A stretch of DNA of 43,385 nucleotides. Source: Pseudomonadota bacterium (lineage in GTDB: Bacteria > Desulfobacterota > Desulfobulbia > Desulfobulbales > SURF-16). Shown piece by piece: positions 17,651 through 26,687 of this stretch (its first letter is position 1; the number at the start of each line of letters is the position of its first letter). The stretch covers positions 1-43,385 of the forward strand of contig JAHJKA010000027.1 of NCBI GenBank assembly GCA_018822545.1, written 5' to 3'. The translations under genes and the position numbers were made by a program. Under the pieces are notes generated by a model that saw only the letters and a program-made list of their open reading frames with translations, did no database searches and had not been told where the DNA came from.

Positions 17651-19129
17651 TTATTTATGGTGGATAATATTGGCGGCAAAACAGCCAGATAATGCGCTGC
17701 CGACGATGCCGTGGGCAGGGCGGTTATAATGGCCAATCCACAGCAGGTTGTCAAGTTTGGTGGCAAGCGGCGGCCGTCCTGGCCCCACCTGGCCCAAGGC
17801 CGAATCAAAGCCGTACATCGCCCCCTCTTCATTGCCGGTGCGGTCGATAAGCACCTGGGGCGTGGCCTGCACAGTAAACAGGTTGTTGGCGGCCAAATCG
17901 AGACCGGTCTTTTCTTTAATAACAGCAAAGATATCAAGCTGGAGTTTGTCAATACTCTCTCGGCTTGGAAATTCCTTGGCAAAGATCGAGGCCTGGGGGG
18001 CGTGGACCAGCACCTTCAGGGCATGATGGTCTTGTGGAGCGAGATCCGGGTCGAGCAGAGAGGGCGTGGTAATAACCAGATGCAGGCCGTTCTTATAAAT
18101 TCCCGTGGCAATGGCCTGGGCTTCAAGTTCCGGGTCGTCGCTGGTGTGCAGCGACACAAAGTAAGGCCAATCGGCGGGTAGGGCATGAGCCGGCAGGGCC
18201 ACATAAAAAAGCAGGGCCGAGGGAGAGACCGTATACCGTTTGAGATTAAAGACCTTGCCGTAGAGCTGAGCCTCGCCTTGCAACATAGCCTGGCCATGAA
18301 AAGGGTTCATGGCGCCGATGAACCAATCGGCCTCATAAACCGTGCCATCCTGGCTCACCACGGCATTGACCTTGTTCATGCTGTTTCTGATCGCCCTGAT
18401 CTCCTGGCCGGTGTGGATGGTGCCGCCATTATCCAGGATGGCCTGGCGCAGCATGTCAGTCACCTTGAGCATGCCGCCTCTGGGGTAAAAAACACCGTCT
18501 TTTAAGACCTTGGCCCAGAGTACCGCCACAAAGATATACGAAAGCTGACTGGGGGGCAGGGTGGTGGGTAGAGCGGAGAGGGCATGAATGATATCAGGGT
18601 GGCCTTTGAAAAACCGGTCAAGAATGGTGCCGTGGGAGTGGCGGGCACAGCGGAAAAGGGTGGGGTAGAGGAGCGGGATGAGGGCCTTTTTCCAGAGCGG
18701 TGCTTTCTCAAAGGCCAGAAATTGGCGGCCCAGCTTGGCGGTCAGTGTGCTGTAAGCAGCCAGGGCGTCTTTATGCACGGGGAAACGCTCGGCCAACGAC
18801 TCCACATAGGCGGCGGGGTTGCGGTAATCAAGCTGGAGCTCAAAGCTTGGGTAGATATTACGGATGGCCGGGATCGGCAGAAAATCAAGATTGGTGTCAA
18901 TACCAAGCTCAGTAAAGATCCCATGAAATTCACTGCCTGGCTTGCAGGCGGCCAGAAAGGCACCGGTGGCATCGAAATAAAAACCGTCCCGCGTAAATCC
19001 GGTGACGTAGCCCCCTGTCTTCTCTTCTTTTTCTAAAAGAGTGACCTTATGGCCGCGTTTGCTGAGCAGGGCAGCGGCAGTCAGGCCGGCCATCCCACCA
19101 CCCATGATGATAACGGAATTTTTAGCCAC
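17651..19129 (-). CDS. CrtI-like FAD-dependent oxidoreductase (phytoene desaturase family)
   Basis: 492 residues, the usual length of carotenoid desaturases and of their saturase/isomerase relatives. The N-terminal FAD-binding fold is clear: GGGMAGLTAAALLSKRGH, then EKEEKTGGYVTGF; PRGGMLKVTDML and a C-terminal WIGHYNRPAHGIVGSALSG match the family. Enzymes of this family add, remove or isomerise C=C bonds in long hydrophobic chains. No phytoene synthase or other carotenoid gene accompanies it, so an acyl or polyene chain made by this cluster is the more likely substrate. CrtI-like proteins are also part of the gene set proposed for ladderane lipids. It begins with GTG after GAGGT and overlaps the MMPL gene by eight bases. 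Confidence 0.87.
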   Translation of the reverse strand: MAKNSVIIMGGGMAGLTAAALLSKRGHKVTLLEKEEKTGGYVTGFTRDGFYFDATGAFLAACKPGSEFHGIFTELGIDTNLDFLPIPAIRNIYPSFELQLDYRNPAAYVESLAERFPVHKDALAAYSTLTAKLGRQFLAFEKAPLWKKALIPLLYPTLFRCARHSHGTILDRFFKGHPDIIHALSALPTTLPPSQLSYIFVAVLWAKVLKDGVFYPRGGMLKVTDMLRQAILDNGGTIHTGQEIRAIRNSMNKVNAVVSQDGTVYEADWFIGAMNPFHGQAMLQGEAQLYGKVFNLKRYTVSPSALLFYVALPAHALPADWPYFVSLHTSDDPELEAQAIATGIYKNGLHLVITTPSLLDPDLAPQDHHALKVLVHAPQASIFAKEFPSRESIDKLQLDIFAVIKEKTGLDLAANNLFTVQATPQVLIDRTGNEEGAMYGFDSALGQVGPGRPPLATKLDNLLWIGHYNRPAHGIVGSALSGCFAANIIHHK

Positions 19130-21542
19130 GGTTACCTCGGAGCTGGAGCAGGGCGGAAAGGGTGATCACCGAGTAGATGAAACAGGTGGAAACGCCGATA
19201 ATAGTCAGCATGCCCATGGACGACAGGACATGGTATTTTGCCAGGGCCAAAGAGCCGAAACCAAGGCAGGTGGTCAAGGTGGTCAGCAGGATGGATCGAC
19301 CGGTGGTGGTCAGGGTCTGGCCTATATCACCGGTCTCACGGAAGCGGTCAATCAAATGGATGCCATCATCAAGACCGATGCCGATCAGGATGGGGATGAT
19401 GATGAAGTTGATCAGGTTGATGGTGATCCCTAGATAACCCATGATCCCGGCGGTGGTGATCAGGGCCAGGGCGGTGGGCATCATGGCCAGTAATGTTTTT
19501 TTGATGCTCCGGAAAAAGATGAGCAGGATGACCACCACCAGCAGGGTGGCCAGGATGACGGTTTTCAGTAGCCCTGATTTGGCTGAATCCATCAGACTCC
19601 CCAGAGCCCGGTCCAGGCTGACCACCAGGATGGTCGGGTCATGGGCCGCCATTTTCTGCTCTAGACGAACAGCCGCTTCTTCAGACAGGACATTGATCCA
19701 GGTCACGCCGGTGATGGTGCCTTGGTCCTCAAAGAAAAAGCGCTGGTGTAAAGGCAGGAGGTGGGACAGAAAAGAGGGCTGGGTCTGGTCGTGGTGGTCC
19801 AGGGCGCTCAGAAAGGCAACCAGGGTGGGAAAGCTGTCAAGGCTGAGGCCATAGGTGGTCAAGGCCCGGTCGATGAGGGCGCGGTCAAGATGGGCCAGCT
19901 CCAGCTGGCGGCCGGCGCTCAGGGTGGTCAACGAGATCCAGCCGTTATGGTCTTCAGACGGCAGAGAGGAAAGCAGTTTGTCAATCCGGCGCGATTCCTG
20001 CCAGAACGCCTCTTCGGAGGGTGATTGCCAGGAGACGAGCAATGGCATGATGCCCTTGCTGAAATGGTCATGGATATCCTGACGTACCTGCACGGCCTCA
20101 AGACCTTCGGGATGGAGGGCCTCAAGTTTACGTTCAAAATGGATCCGCTGGATCCCGGGCAGTGAGGCCAGCAGCACGACGAGGCTCAAGACTAAACAGA
20201 GGCGCGGCCTTTTTTTGACAAAAGCACCGATATGGTTGATGCCAAGCAGGGAGAATGGTTTCGTGTTATGGGTCCAAGTCCGTCCTTCCAGCCAGTTGAG
20301 CCAGGCTGGCAGAGCCCACAGTATGGTGATCAGGCAGAAAAACAGTCCCAGACTCACCAGCCAGCCGATCTGCTGGAGAACAGGGCTGGCCGTGGTGATG
20401 AGCACCCCAAAGGCGGAGAGTGTGGTAAGCCCCCCCACCAGCACGGCGGAACCGGTACGCATGACAGCCCGCCGGGTGGCCTCGGCAGGTGGCTGGCCGG
20501 CGAGGCGTTCAGAGGTATAGCGATCATAAATATGGATGGCGAAATCGACACCCAGACCGAGGACCACGGCAGCAAAGGCCACGGCAATCATATGGACTTG
20601 GCCGATGGTGATGGCCATGAAGCCCAGGGCCAGTTGCAGACCCACGGCCAGGGGAATGATGATAAAGAGCAGCACAGTAAGGCGGCGATAGGCAAAGAGA
20701 AAGAGCAGGCCGATACCAAGCACTGAACCAAGCAGGCAGTTCAGGATGTCGCCGCGCATCAAGGCCTCTTCCTGGGCGGCAATGGCGTAGCCGCCGGTGA
20801 GACCGACTTTCAACTCAGGATAGCCGGTGAAAACGGCATGACTGCTGGCCATGAGTTCGTGGGCAAAGGCCTTGTCCGTGCCGGGCATACCGGGCTGGGC
20901 TATGAGGATCAGGGCCTTGTGGTCGCTGCTGAGCATCTCAGGCCCATCGGCAAAGTCCATGGCACCCTGCATGGCATGGAGTTTGTCGATGAAAAAACGG
21001 CGCAGGTTCAAGGGATCCAGGCTGACGATTTTGGTGAGCATGGGGGCGCCGGGGGTGGCAAGCAACGCCAGGGAGCGGCGCACCTCCTGGTCGAGAAGCT
21101 GGGGTGAGGCCAGAAAACGGCTCAGCTCAGCGAGATCGTGCTCGGTGAGAAAAGGCGAGGGGTTTTTAAGATACGTGGAGAGCAGCTCGAGAAAATCAGC
21201 GGAGCTCACCGCCTCGGCCTTGAGCATGGTGACGGATCGAAAGCCCGGTTTGCCGTCAATTTTAAGGGCGCTGAGCTCGGCGATCAGTTTCTTGCTCTGG
21301 CTGATCAGGGCTTCTTTGCCGGTGTCGGCGCTGACCAGGATGTAAAGCTTGTCCTGGCCGTTTGAGGCGGTCACCGTGTGGGAGAGGAGTTTGAAGGCCC
21401 GATTGTCTTGGGGCAGCAGGGCGAGGATGTTCTGTTCAAAATGCAGCAGGCCGGTGAGAAGTGTCGCCACCACCATCACTGCTCCGAAGCTGGCCAGCAC
21501 CCTGCCCGGCCGCTCCGTTATTAAGCGTAGGAGGGCCTCCAT
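19122..21542 (-). CDS. RND/MMPL-family lipid exporter
   Basis: 806 residues with the duplicated RND plan: one N-terminal helix, a periplasmic domain, a block of about five helices, then the same again. The paired core motifs GLGVDFAIHIYDRY in repeat 1 and GIGLDDGIHLIDRF in repeat 2 carry the acidic residues of the proton relay. MMPL-type members move lipids and polyenes through the inner membrane rather than drugs; HpnN of hopanoid loci and the exporters of aryl-polyene loci are the nearest functional models. It starts immediately after the stop of a radical SAM gene, with no gap, and overlaps the CrtI-like gene. A LolA-like and a LolB-like protein in the window complete a route to the outer membrane. 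Confidence 0.93.
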   Translation of the reverse strand: MEALLRLITERPGRVLASFGAVMVVATLLTGLLHFEQNILALLPQDNRAFKLLSHTVTASNGQDKLYILVSADTGKEALISQSKKLIAELSALKIDGKPGFRSVTMLKAEAVSSADFLELLSTYLKNPSPFLTEHDLAELSRFLASPQLLDQEVRRSLALLATPGAPMLTKIVSLDPLNLRRFFIDKLHAMQGAMDFADGPEMLSSDHKALILIAQPGMPGTDKAFAHELMASSHAVFTGYPELKVGLTGGYAIAAQEEALMRGDILNCLLGSVLGIGLLFLFAYRRLTVLLFIIIPLAVGLQLALGFMAITIGQVHMIAVAFAAVVLGLGVDFAIHIYDRYTSERLAGQPPAEATRRAVMRTGSAVLVGGLTTLSAFGVLITTASPVLQQIGWLVSLGLFFCLITILWALPAWLNWLEGRTWTHNTKPFSLLGINHIGAFVKKRPRLCLVLSLVVLLASLPGIQRIHFERKLEALHPEGLEAVQVRQDIHDHFSKGIMPLLVSWQSPSEEAFWQESRRIDKLLSSLPSEDHNGWISLTTLSAGRQLELAHLDRALIDRALTTYGLSLDSFPTLVAFLSALDHHDQTQPSFLSHLLPLHQRFFFEDQGTITGVTWINVLSEEAAVRLEQKMAAHDPTILVVSLDRALGSLMDSAKSGLLKTVILATLLVVVILLIFFRSIKKTLLAMMPTALALITTAGIMGYLGITINLINFIIIPILIGIGLDDGIHLIDRFRETGDIGQTLTTTGRSILLTTLTTCLGFGSLALAKYHVLSSMGMLTIIGVSTCFIYSVITLSALLQLRGNRG

Positions 21543-23135
21543 CTAATAGGGTCTCTGGTAATTCTTGGGCTTGAGTTTAAGCAGGGTGGAGGCCACCGTA
21601 CAGAGCAGGCGTCCTTGCCACGGCTTGCCATATTTTTTGGGGTTGGGATGGAGAAAGCAGAGACGCTTGCACTTGATCTTCTGCAGGCGTTCGGCAAAAT
21701 CATCATAGGGCCGGTTCATGTCCAGGGGCTTTTTGAAGAAGTTGGTCAGGTAATAGCCAAAGGAGGTGTAGGTCGAGTTGCCATGCTCGGCGTGGGCATT
21801 GTAAAAATCGGTGAAGCTCTTGCGGTCGGTGACAATGCCATAATGGTCGGGATCAATCTGCCAGGGCGCCCCTGGTTCCATCTCAATGGACAGGGTGCGC
21901 AGGCCGCGGACATGTTTATAGCGCTCCATGATAGTCCTGCGCAGTTCAAAGGTGTCTTCCATAATCTCTTCATTTTCGCCGGGCAGGCCGTAGGTGAAGA
22001 AAATCTCGGTGGAGATGCCCATGTCATCAAGTTTGTCCATCTTGGCCAGGAAGGCCTCGGTGGAAAAGCCGGGGCCCTTGTGCCGCATCCGCAGCTTCTC
22101 GTTGCCGCATTCCGGTGACATGGCAATGATGGAATCCTTGCCCGGGAAGGTCTTATGGAACTCGTCGATGAACTCATCAGCGGGCAGGCCGTTACACTCG
22201 AACATCCAGTTGGTCTCGATGCCCTCTTCGCGGATCTTCTTCCACAGTTCGATGAAATACTCCTGGGTCACCGGTTCCGGGTCGGTGGCCGTATGCATGG
22301 TGCGGTAGCCGGCGGCAATACCTTCCTTTATGGTCTGGATCACCGATTCGTGGCTGCGGTAGATAAAGCCCCCCCTTTTACTGATATGGCGCTGCTGGGG
22401 GATATGGGAGCCGCCGCACCAGGTGCAGTTGAAGGGGCAGCCGCGGCCGATGGCCAGAGGCAACAGCGGTGACTGGATGGTGAACTGCTTGAAATTTTGA
22501 TGCTTGGTAAAGCCCTTGGCGTAGAAGAAGGGCAGACCGATGTACTGGATATAGGTGTCAGCATTCCGCAGCAGGGCGTAGTTGCTGTAGTTAAGGCTTG
22601 AGACCATCTCGGCGTCAGCCACGTAGCTATGGTCGTTTGCCACCACCCGACCATCCCGGCGCCAGGTGAGGTTGGGGACCTGGTCGAGAGCGCTGCCGGT
22701 GTCCAGGGCCTGTAAGAGCTCCAGGGCCGGCACCTCGCCGTCGCCGCGCACCACACCATCGATCATCGGATAAGCGGCCATGATCTGGTCGTGGAAAAAG
22801 GAGGCGGTATAGCCGCCGATGAAGATGAAGATGTCGGGGCGCAGCTCCTTGATTTTACGGGCCGCCTCAATAACATCGTAGGACTGGTAATGCCAGTGGA
22901 TGGACATGCCGATGGCCTTGATCTCCGGCTTATCCACCAGCAGGGTGTCAATCTTAAACAGCGGGTTATCCACCCACTCCACCCCGACATGGACGATCTC
23001 GGTATCAAAGCCGTGCCGCTGGACATAATCGGCAATGGCCAGCAACCCCATGGGCATATAGTTGATCCAGATAAAATCGCCGATGGGCTTGTAGCTGTTG
23101 TTAAACTTGGGGACGTGCAGAAACAGGGTTTTCAT
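21543..23135 (-). CDS. B12-binding-type radical SAM enzyme
   Basis: 530 residues. An N-terminal B12-binding-like domain (KTLFLHVPKFNNSYKPIGD, then IKAIGMSIHWHYQSYD and DIFIFIGGYTAS) precedes the radical SAM core with Cys233, Cys237 and Cys240 in GCPFNCTWC. Later motifs include MFECNGLPADEF, MSPECGNEKLR and FFTYGLPGENEE. It is longer than the other radical SAM proteins here because of a C-terminal region of about 130 residues. The N-terminal part lacks a DxHxxG cobalamin motif, as is common in this class. It is located between a palindromic repeat and the MMPL exporter gene, and is presumably a chain-modifying enzyme; its substrate is unknown. Confidence 0.88.
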   Translation of the reverse strand: MKTLFLHVPKFNNSYKPIGDFIWINYMPMGLLAIADYVQRHGFDTEIVHVGVEWVDNPLFKIDTLLVDKPEIKAIGMSIHWHYQSYDVIEAARKIKELRPDIFIFIGGYTASFFHDQIMAAYPMIDGVVRGDGEVPALELLQALDTGSALDQVPNLTWRRDGRVVANDHSYVADAEMVSSLNYSNYALLRNADTYIQYIGLPFFYAKGFTKHQNFKQFTIQSPLLPLAIGRGCPFNCTWCGGSHIPQQRHISKRGGFIYRSHESVIQTIKEGIAAGYRTMHTATDPEPVTQEYFIELWKKIREEGIETNWMFECNGLPADEFIDEFHKTFPGKDSIIAMSPECGNEKLRMRHKGPGFSTEAFLAKMDKLDDMGISTEIFFTYGLPGENEEIMEDTFELRRTIMERYKHVRGLRTLSIEMEPGAPWQIDPDHYGIVTDRKSFTDFYNAHAEHGNSTYTSFGYYLTNFFKKPLDMNRPYDDFAERLQKIKCKRLCFLHPNPKKYGKPWQGRLLCTVASTLLKLKPKNYQRPY

Positions 23136-23162
23136 AATCAGGAGTCATAAACCAAGATGTTG

Positions 23163-23235
23163 AAAACCACAGAGGCACAAAGACACAGAGGTTTTAAAAA
23201 GCAGTTCTTTGTGTCTTTGTGCCTCTGTGGTGAAA
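23163..23235. repeat. Interspersed palindromic repeat, copy C
   Basis: Arms CCACAGAGGCACAAAGACAC and its near complement surround a short AT-rich centre. It lies in the 104-base gap between the U32 gene, whose stop is 5 bases away, and the following radical SAM gene. Same family as copies A, B and D. Confidence 0.93.
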
Positions 23236-23239
23236 AAAA

Positions 23240-24412
23240 TTATTCAGAGCCGAAGATCCGGCCGTCCGTGATAACCTTGGCGAAATTTTTCAGATTGTCG
23301 GCCTGGGCCATGGCCACATCCTTGTTGTAGACGGCAACTTTGTCAAAGAACTTCTGGCAATAGCCGCAGTCATCGCAGGACATGCGTCGGCAGTCGTTGG
23401 TCTTGAAAAACTTTAAAAAGCCGTCGAGCTCCTTGTTGGGGATCTGGATGGCGTCATTAAATGAAAAGTTCATAAGCCCTGCCACTGCCTGAACCTGCGC
23501 CATATCCACCATGTCCGGCTTGTTGAAATAGGCCATATTGGGGGGCAGGAAGGAACCCTTGTTGGGCAGGGTGAGCAGGTCGATGAGGTTGCCGTCAAAG
23601 CTCCGGTCACTATAGGCTTTTACGGCCGAGGTCAGGGCGCCGGAGGTCTTGAAACGTTCCACCACCTTGAAGCGAGTGATGCCGATCTCCTCATAAAAAT
23701 GAAGGTCTTCAGGCCGAATCCAGCGGGCCTTGAGGATGTTGACCGGATCTTCCAATTTCTGGCTGGAGCAGATGACGTAGGGCAGCTGCAGATAGCAGTA
23801 GTTGTTATGGCTCTGGGTCTGGGAGGCGTGGCCGTCGTGGTTGACATGCTCGAACTGCTGGGCGCATTCCCACAGGCAGCAGGGGTTGGCAATGACCTCC
23901 AAGGGGGTTTTTACCGCCTCGTTGATGGCAGCCAGGGTCTGGAAATCGCGGTTGAGCATCTCGTCGATGATCAGCTCATCAACGCCCATGTCTTCATATT
24001 GCTTGGCGCGGGTCACCGTATTGATCCGGCTCACCGACGAGACCTTGATGAAAAAATGGGGGTAATGCTCCTTGACCAGACGGATGAGATACGGGATGGC
24101 AATGGTCAGGGCATCCACCTTGATCGCGGTGAGCCAGTCGAGGAGCTCACGAATCTGGGCATAACCCTCCCTGGAGTACTGGACATTGGCCAGACTCAGG
24201 GTGTTCAGCAGATACGAAAATTTAATACCCTGGGTGTGGAGGAGGGCGACATGGTCGGCAATCTCCTGACGGCTTACCTGGGGTAGGAGGAAGGAAGGAC
24301 GGCAACCGCCCACCACATCATCGGCCAGTTTGCCGTAGACATGGGTGACAGGAAAATCTTTGAGCATGGCCGGCAGTTTCGGGTCCCAATTGGTAGATAC
24401 GCGTATTTCCAT
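23240..24412 (-). CDS. U32 family protein (UbiU/UbiV-like), with an extra C-terminal Cys cluster
   Basis: 390 residues. Peptidase U32-like TIM-barrel fold: KVSSVSRINTVTRAKQYEDM and VDELIIDEMLNRD are typical, followed by a Cys set NPCCLWEC (Cys178, 179, 183), Cys206 and Cys215 that probably binds [4Fe-4S]. Characterised U32 members (UbiU/UbiV, TrhP, RlhA) carry out oxygen-independent hydroxylation rather than proteolysis. A second cluster CX4CX2CX2C at 341-352 (DCRRMSCDDCGYC) near the end is not a general feature of UbiU/V and may hold another Fe-S centre or zinc. Placed among lipid-making genes, it is a candidate anaerobic hydroxylase of the product. The start has only a weak ribosome-binding site. 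Confidence 0.75.
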   Translation of the reverse strand: MEIRVSTNWDPKLPAMLKDFPVTHVYGKLADDVVGGCRPSFLLPQVSRQEIADHVALLHTQGIKFSYLLNTLSLANVQYSREGYAQIRELLDWLTAIKVDALTIAIPYLIRLVKEHYPHFFIKVSSVSRINTVTRAKQYEDMGVDELIIDEMLNRDFQTLAAINEAVKTPLEVIANPCCLWECAQQFEHVNHDGHASQTQSHNNYCYLQLPYVICSSQKLEDPVNILKARWIRPEDLHFYEEIGITRFKVVERFKTSGALTSAVKAYSDRSFDGNLIDLLTLPNKGSFLPPNMAYFNKPDMVDMAQVQAVAGLMNFSFNDAIQIPNKELDGFLKFFKTNDCRRMSCDDCGYCQKFFDKVAVYNKDVAMAQADNLKNFAKVITDGRIFGSE

Positions 24413-24501
24413 AGGTGTCTTTCTCTATACATTTGCTGTGCAGTGCTGCTTCGCACTATTCAGGTTTGAGTAACGATTACTATTAAAACACTTTCTTAAG
24501 C

Positions 24502-24528
24502 TGTAAACCGTAAACGGTAAACCGTCAA
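24502..24528. repeat. Short degenerate repeat of GTAAACCGT type
   Basis: Three near-copies of the unit GTAAACSGT follow each other (GTAAACCGTAAACGGTAAAC...) in the gap between the FabG-like and U32 genes. Short tandem arrays of this kind occur in intergenic DNA of many bacteria. No function can be assigned. Confidence 0.5.
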
Positions 24529-24534
24529 CATCTT

Positions 24535-25296
24535 CTACACAGCAAAGCCGCCATCAAGATTAATGGTCTGACCGTTGATGGAATGGGCACTGCGACCGGC
24601 CAGGAAGATGGCGAGCGCCGCCACCTCATCGGCGGTGACTATCTTGCCGGTGGGCAGTCCTTCGATAATTTTTTCCATGATTGCTTCGTTGGGGGCGCCG
24701 ATTGCCTGAGCAATTTCGGTGAGCCCCTGGGTTAGCATTCTACCCTCCACCGGTCCGGGGTTGATGGCCACGGCCCGTAACCCTTTGGCGCCATACTCAA
24801 TGGCAATGGAGCGGGTCAGAGAGTCAATGGCGGCCTTGGAGGCGGCGTAGGCTGCGGCCATGGGGATGGGCTTTTGCGACAGGGAAGACGAGATGTTGAT
24901 CAGCACCAGATTATTACCGCAGTGGCGGATGGCCTCCCGGCAGCAGAGAAAGGTGCCGGCCACATTGGTGTGGATAACCTCTTCAAAATCAGCAAGAGCC
25001 AGGGCCTCCAGGGGGCGAAGATGGGTGAAGATGCCGGCGGCATTGACCACGATATCAGGCAGCCGGCCACTGGTGACCAGCAGATTGAAGGCCTCGACCA
25101 CCGCCTGCTCACTACAGACGTCTACCTGGCTGGCGGACCATTTTTCCTTGCTGGCCAGATCACGGATGGGGGTTACATCCTTGTCCCAGATCAGGATCTT
25201 GGCTCCCTCTTTGTGGGCCAGTTTGGCCACCGCAGAGCCGATGGTGCCGGCGCCGCCGGTGATGAGAATGGTTTTTTTGTTCAGAGTCATGTTCAT
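24535..25296 (-). CDS. FabG-like short-chain dehydrogenase/reductase
   Basis: 253 residues. Classical SDR: cofactor loop TGGAGTIG (13-20), NAAG near 85-88, catalytic Ser in the INISSSLS segment (134-141), Tyr150 and Lys154 in YAASK, and a C-terminal NGQTINLDGG. In this setting it most likely reduces 3-oxoacyl-ACP to 3-hydroxyacyl-ACP for the KS/CLF system. The start overlaps the stop of luxC by four bases; a second ATG two codons downstream has better spacing from GAGG, so either may be used. It belongs to the tightly packed luxE-luxC-fabG group. Substrate specificity is inferred from context only. Confidence 0.88.
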   Translation of the reverse strand: MNMTLNKKTILITGGAGTIGSAVAKLAHKEGAKILIWDKDVTPIRDLASKEKWSASQVDVCSEQAVVEAFNLLVTSGRLPDIVVNAAGIFTHLRPLEALALADFEEVIHTNVAGTFLCCREAIRHCGNNLVLINISSSLSQKPIPMAAAYAASKAAIDSLTRSIAIEYGAKGLRAVAINPGPVEGRMLTQGLTEIAQAIGAPNEAIMEKIIEGLPTGKIVTADEVAALAIFLAGRSAHSINGQTINLDGGFAV

Positions 25297-26687
25297 ACCT
25301 CAAGTTCGATATCGATCCAGCGGACCAAGTCGGAAAAGGTGGAGATGCCGTCATGTTTCCAGCGCATGGAGGGGCGATGCATAAGGCCGGGGCTGGTGAC
25401 CCGCGAAACCCCGATGGCGCCAAGTTTATCGGCTAGATCAGCAAGTCTCTCGTCGTTTGCCTCGATGCCGACGTTTTGCAGATAATTGCTGAAAGGGCGG
25501 AGGATATCGACAACATCATTCAAAGAATCAACCGGGCAGACCCGCAGAAATCGGGTGGGCAGCACCGTGTTGAAATGAGCATCCTTTTCATGGATAAGGG
25601 TGGCTGTGGAACGAGCAAAAAGTTCCATGTTTTCATGTTGGGCTGATTCAAACAGGGCAATATTTCGTTCCATGGCCAGGGAGGCGCCGGTATCGACGCT
25701 CATGGCGCTGGGCGGAAAATCTTTTTCAAGATCGATAAGGGCTTTTTCGATGAGGGCGGTGAGCTCCAAGGATGAAACGGCGCTGTTTTTTTCAACATAG
25801 ACAATCTGCGGGGCCACGCAGGCCCGCTGGTCAAACATGGCAACGTCAAGGGCAATACGCCCGGCCAGATCCTTGGCCGCCGCAATATCCCCCAAGCCCT
25901 CGCTGCCGATAAGAAGTAAACCGATCTTATGGCCATGTTCAATAATTTTTTTATGGGGACCGATGGCCTCGCGCAAGGTGCGGCAGGTCTGTTCGCCGCC
26001 GTAGAGAATGGCAACCTCGGCCGGCTCGAACATGGCCTTTTGGAGAGCTTCATTGCTTCCTTGCCACTGGCAGAGGGCGACACAGTCGGCCAGGGGCGGC
26101 TCAATGGCAGCCACGGCCTTGAGCCAGGCCGGGCCAAAGATGGGTTCATTGCTTGCCAGTTTGGCAATGAGCGGGCTTTTCACCATGAGCGCACGGACCA
26201 TGGGCAGGTAGCTCAAGCCCGGCACATTAGCAGTCAGCACGGCACTGGTAAGCCGGGGGCCATAGGCTCTGGTTTTGCCGTTAAGATTCGGGTCATGGCA
26301 GAAGCGGTCAAGGCAGTTGTGGGAACCGAGATCGCGATCCATTGCCGCCAGGATATCCGTGCTTGAACTATTCCCCTGTTCAACAGAAATAGAATGGCAG
26401 ACCACCAGGCGGCTCAGGCCGGTGAGATCGCTGATGGCGACCACGATTTCCATCTTGAGATCGCTGTCGTGTTGCCAGAAATCAGCAGCCATGCCAAAGA
26501 TTTCAGCCAGATCATCGGTGGAGTAGCTCTTAAGAATCTCCCGGCCTTTGCCAAGGAGATGGTCACTGGCCCTGCTGATATCGTCGGCGGTAAGTTTCGG
26601 TAACAGAACCTCGGTGGAACCGACGGTTCGTGTGTAGGTTTCCCCCTGAAAACCGGGGATGTGAAAGCCGTCCACCCTGATCATCAT
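25293..26687 (-). CDS. luxC: LuxC-like acyl-CoA/acyl-protein reductase
   Basis: 464 residues, aldehyde-dehydrogenase-like fold of the LuxC family. Family members take the acyl group onto a Cys and reduce it with NADPH to a fatty aldehyde. The candidate nucleophile is Cys290 in MFDQRACVAPQ, the expected place. TSAVLTANVPGLSYLPMVR is the conserved N-terminal segment. GAGGAG directly precedes the two possible start codons (26687 and 26684). It overlaps luxE by four bases, the usual arrangement of a fatty-acid reductase pair. No luciferase (luxAB) or LuxD thioesterase is encoded in the window, so aldehyde production here serves biosynthesis rather than light. Confidence 0.88.
   Translation of the reverse strand: MMIRVDGFHIPGFQGETYTRTVGSTEVLLPKLTADDISRASDHLLGKGREILKSYSTDDLAEIFGMAADFWQHDSDLKMEIVVAISDLTGLSRLVVCHSISVEQGNSSSTDILAAMDRDLGSHNCLDRFCHDPNLNGKTRAYGPRLTSAVLTANVPGLSYLPMVRALMVKSPLIAKLASNEPIFGPAWLKAVAAIEPPLADCVALCQWQGSNEALQKAMFEPAEVAILYGGEQTCRTLREAIGPHKKIIEHGHKIGLLLIGSEGLGDIAAAKDLAGRIALDVAMFDQRACVAPQIVYVEKNSAVSSLELTALIEKALIDLEKDFPPSAMSVDTGASLAMERNIALFESAQHENMELFARSTATLIHEKDAHFNTVLPTRFLRVCPVDSLNDVVDILRPFSNYLQNVGIEANDERLADLADKLGAIGVSRVTSPGLMHRPSMRWKHDGISTFSDLVRWIDIELEV

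Noticed and set aside
15124..23235. Insertion sequence ends
   Set aside because: The palindromes are about 70 bases, lie singly between genes and have no transposase or target duplications next to them.
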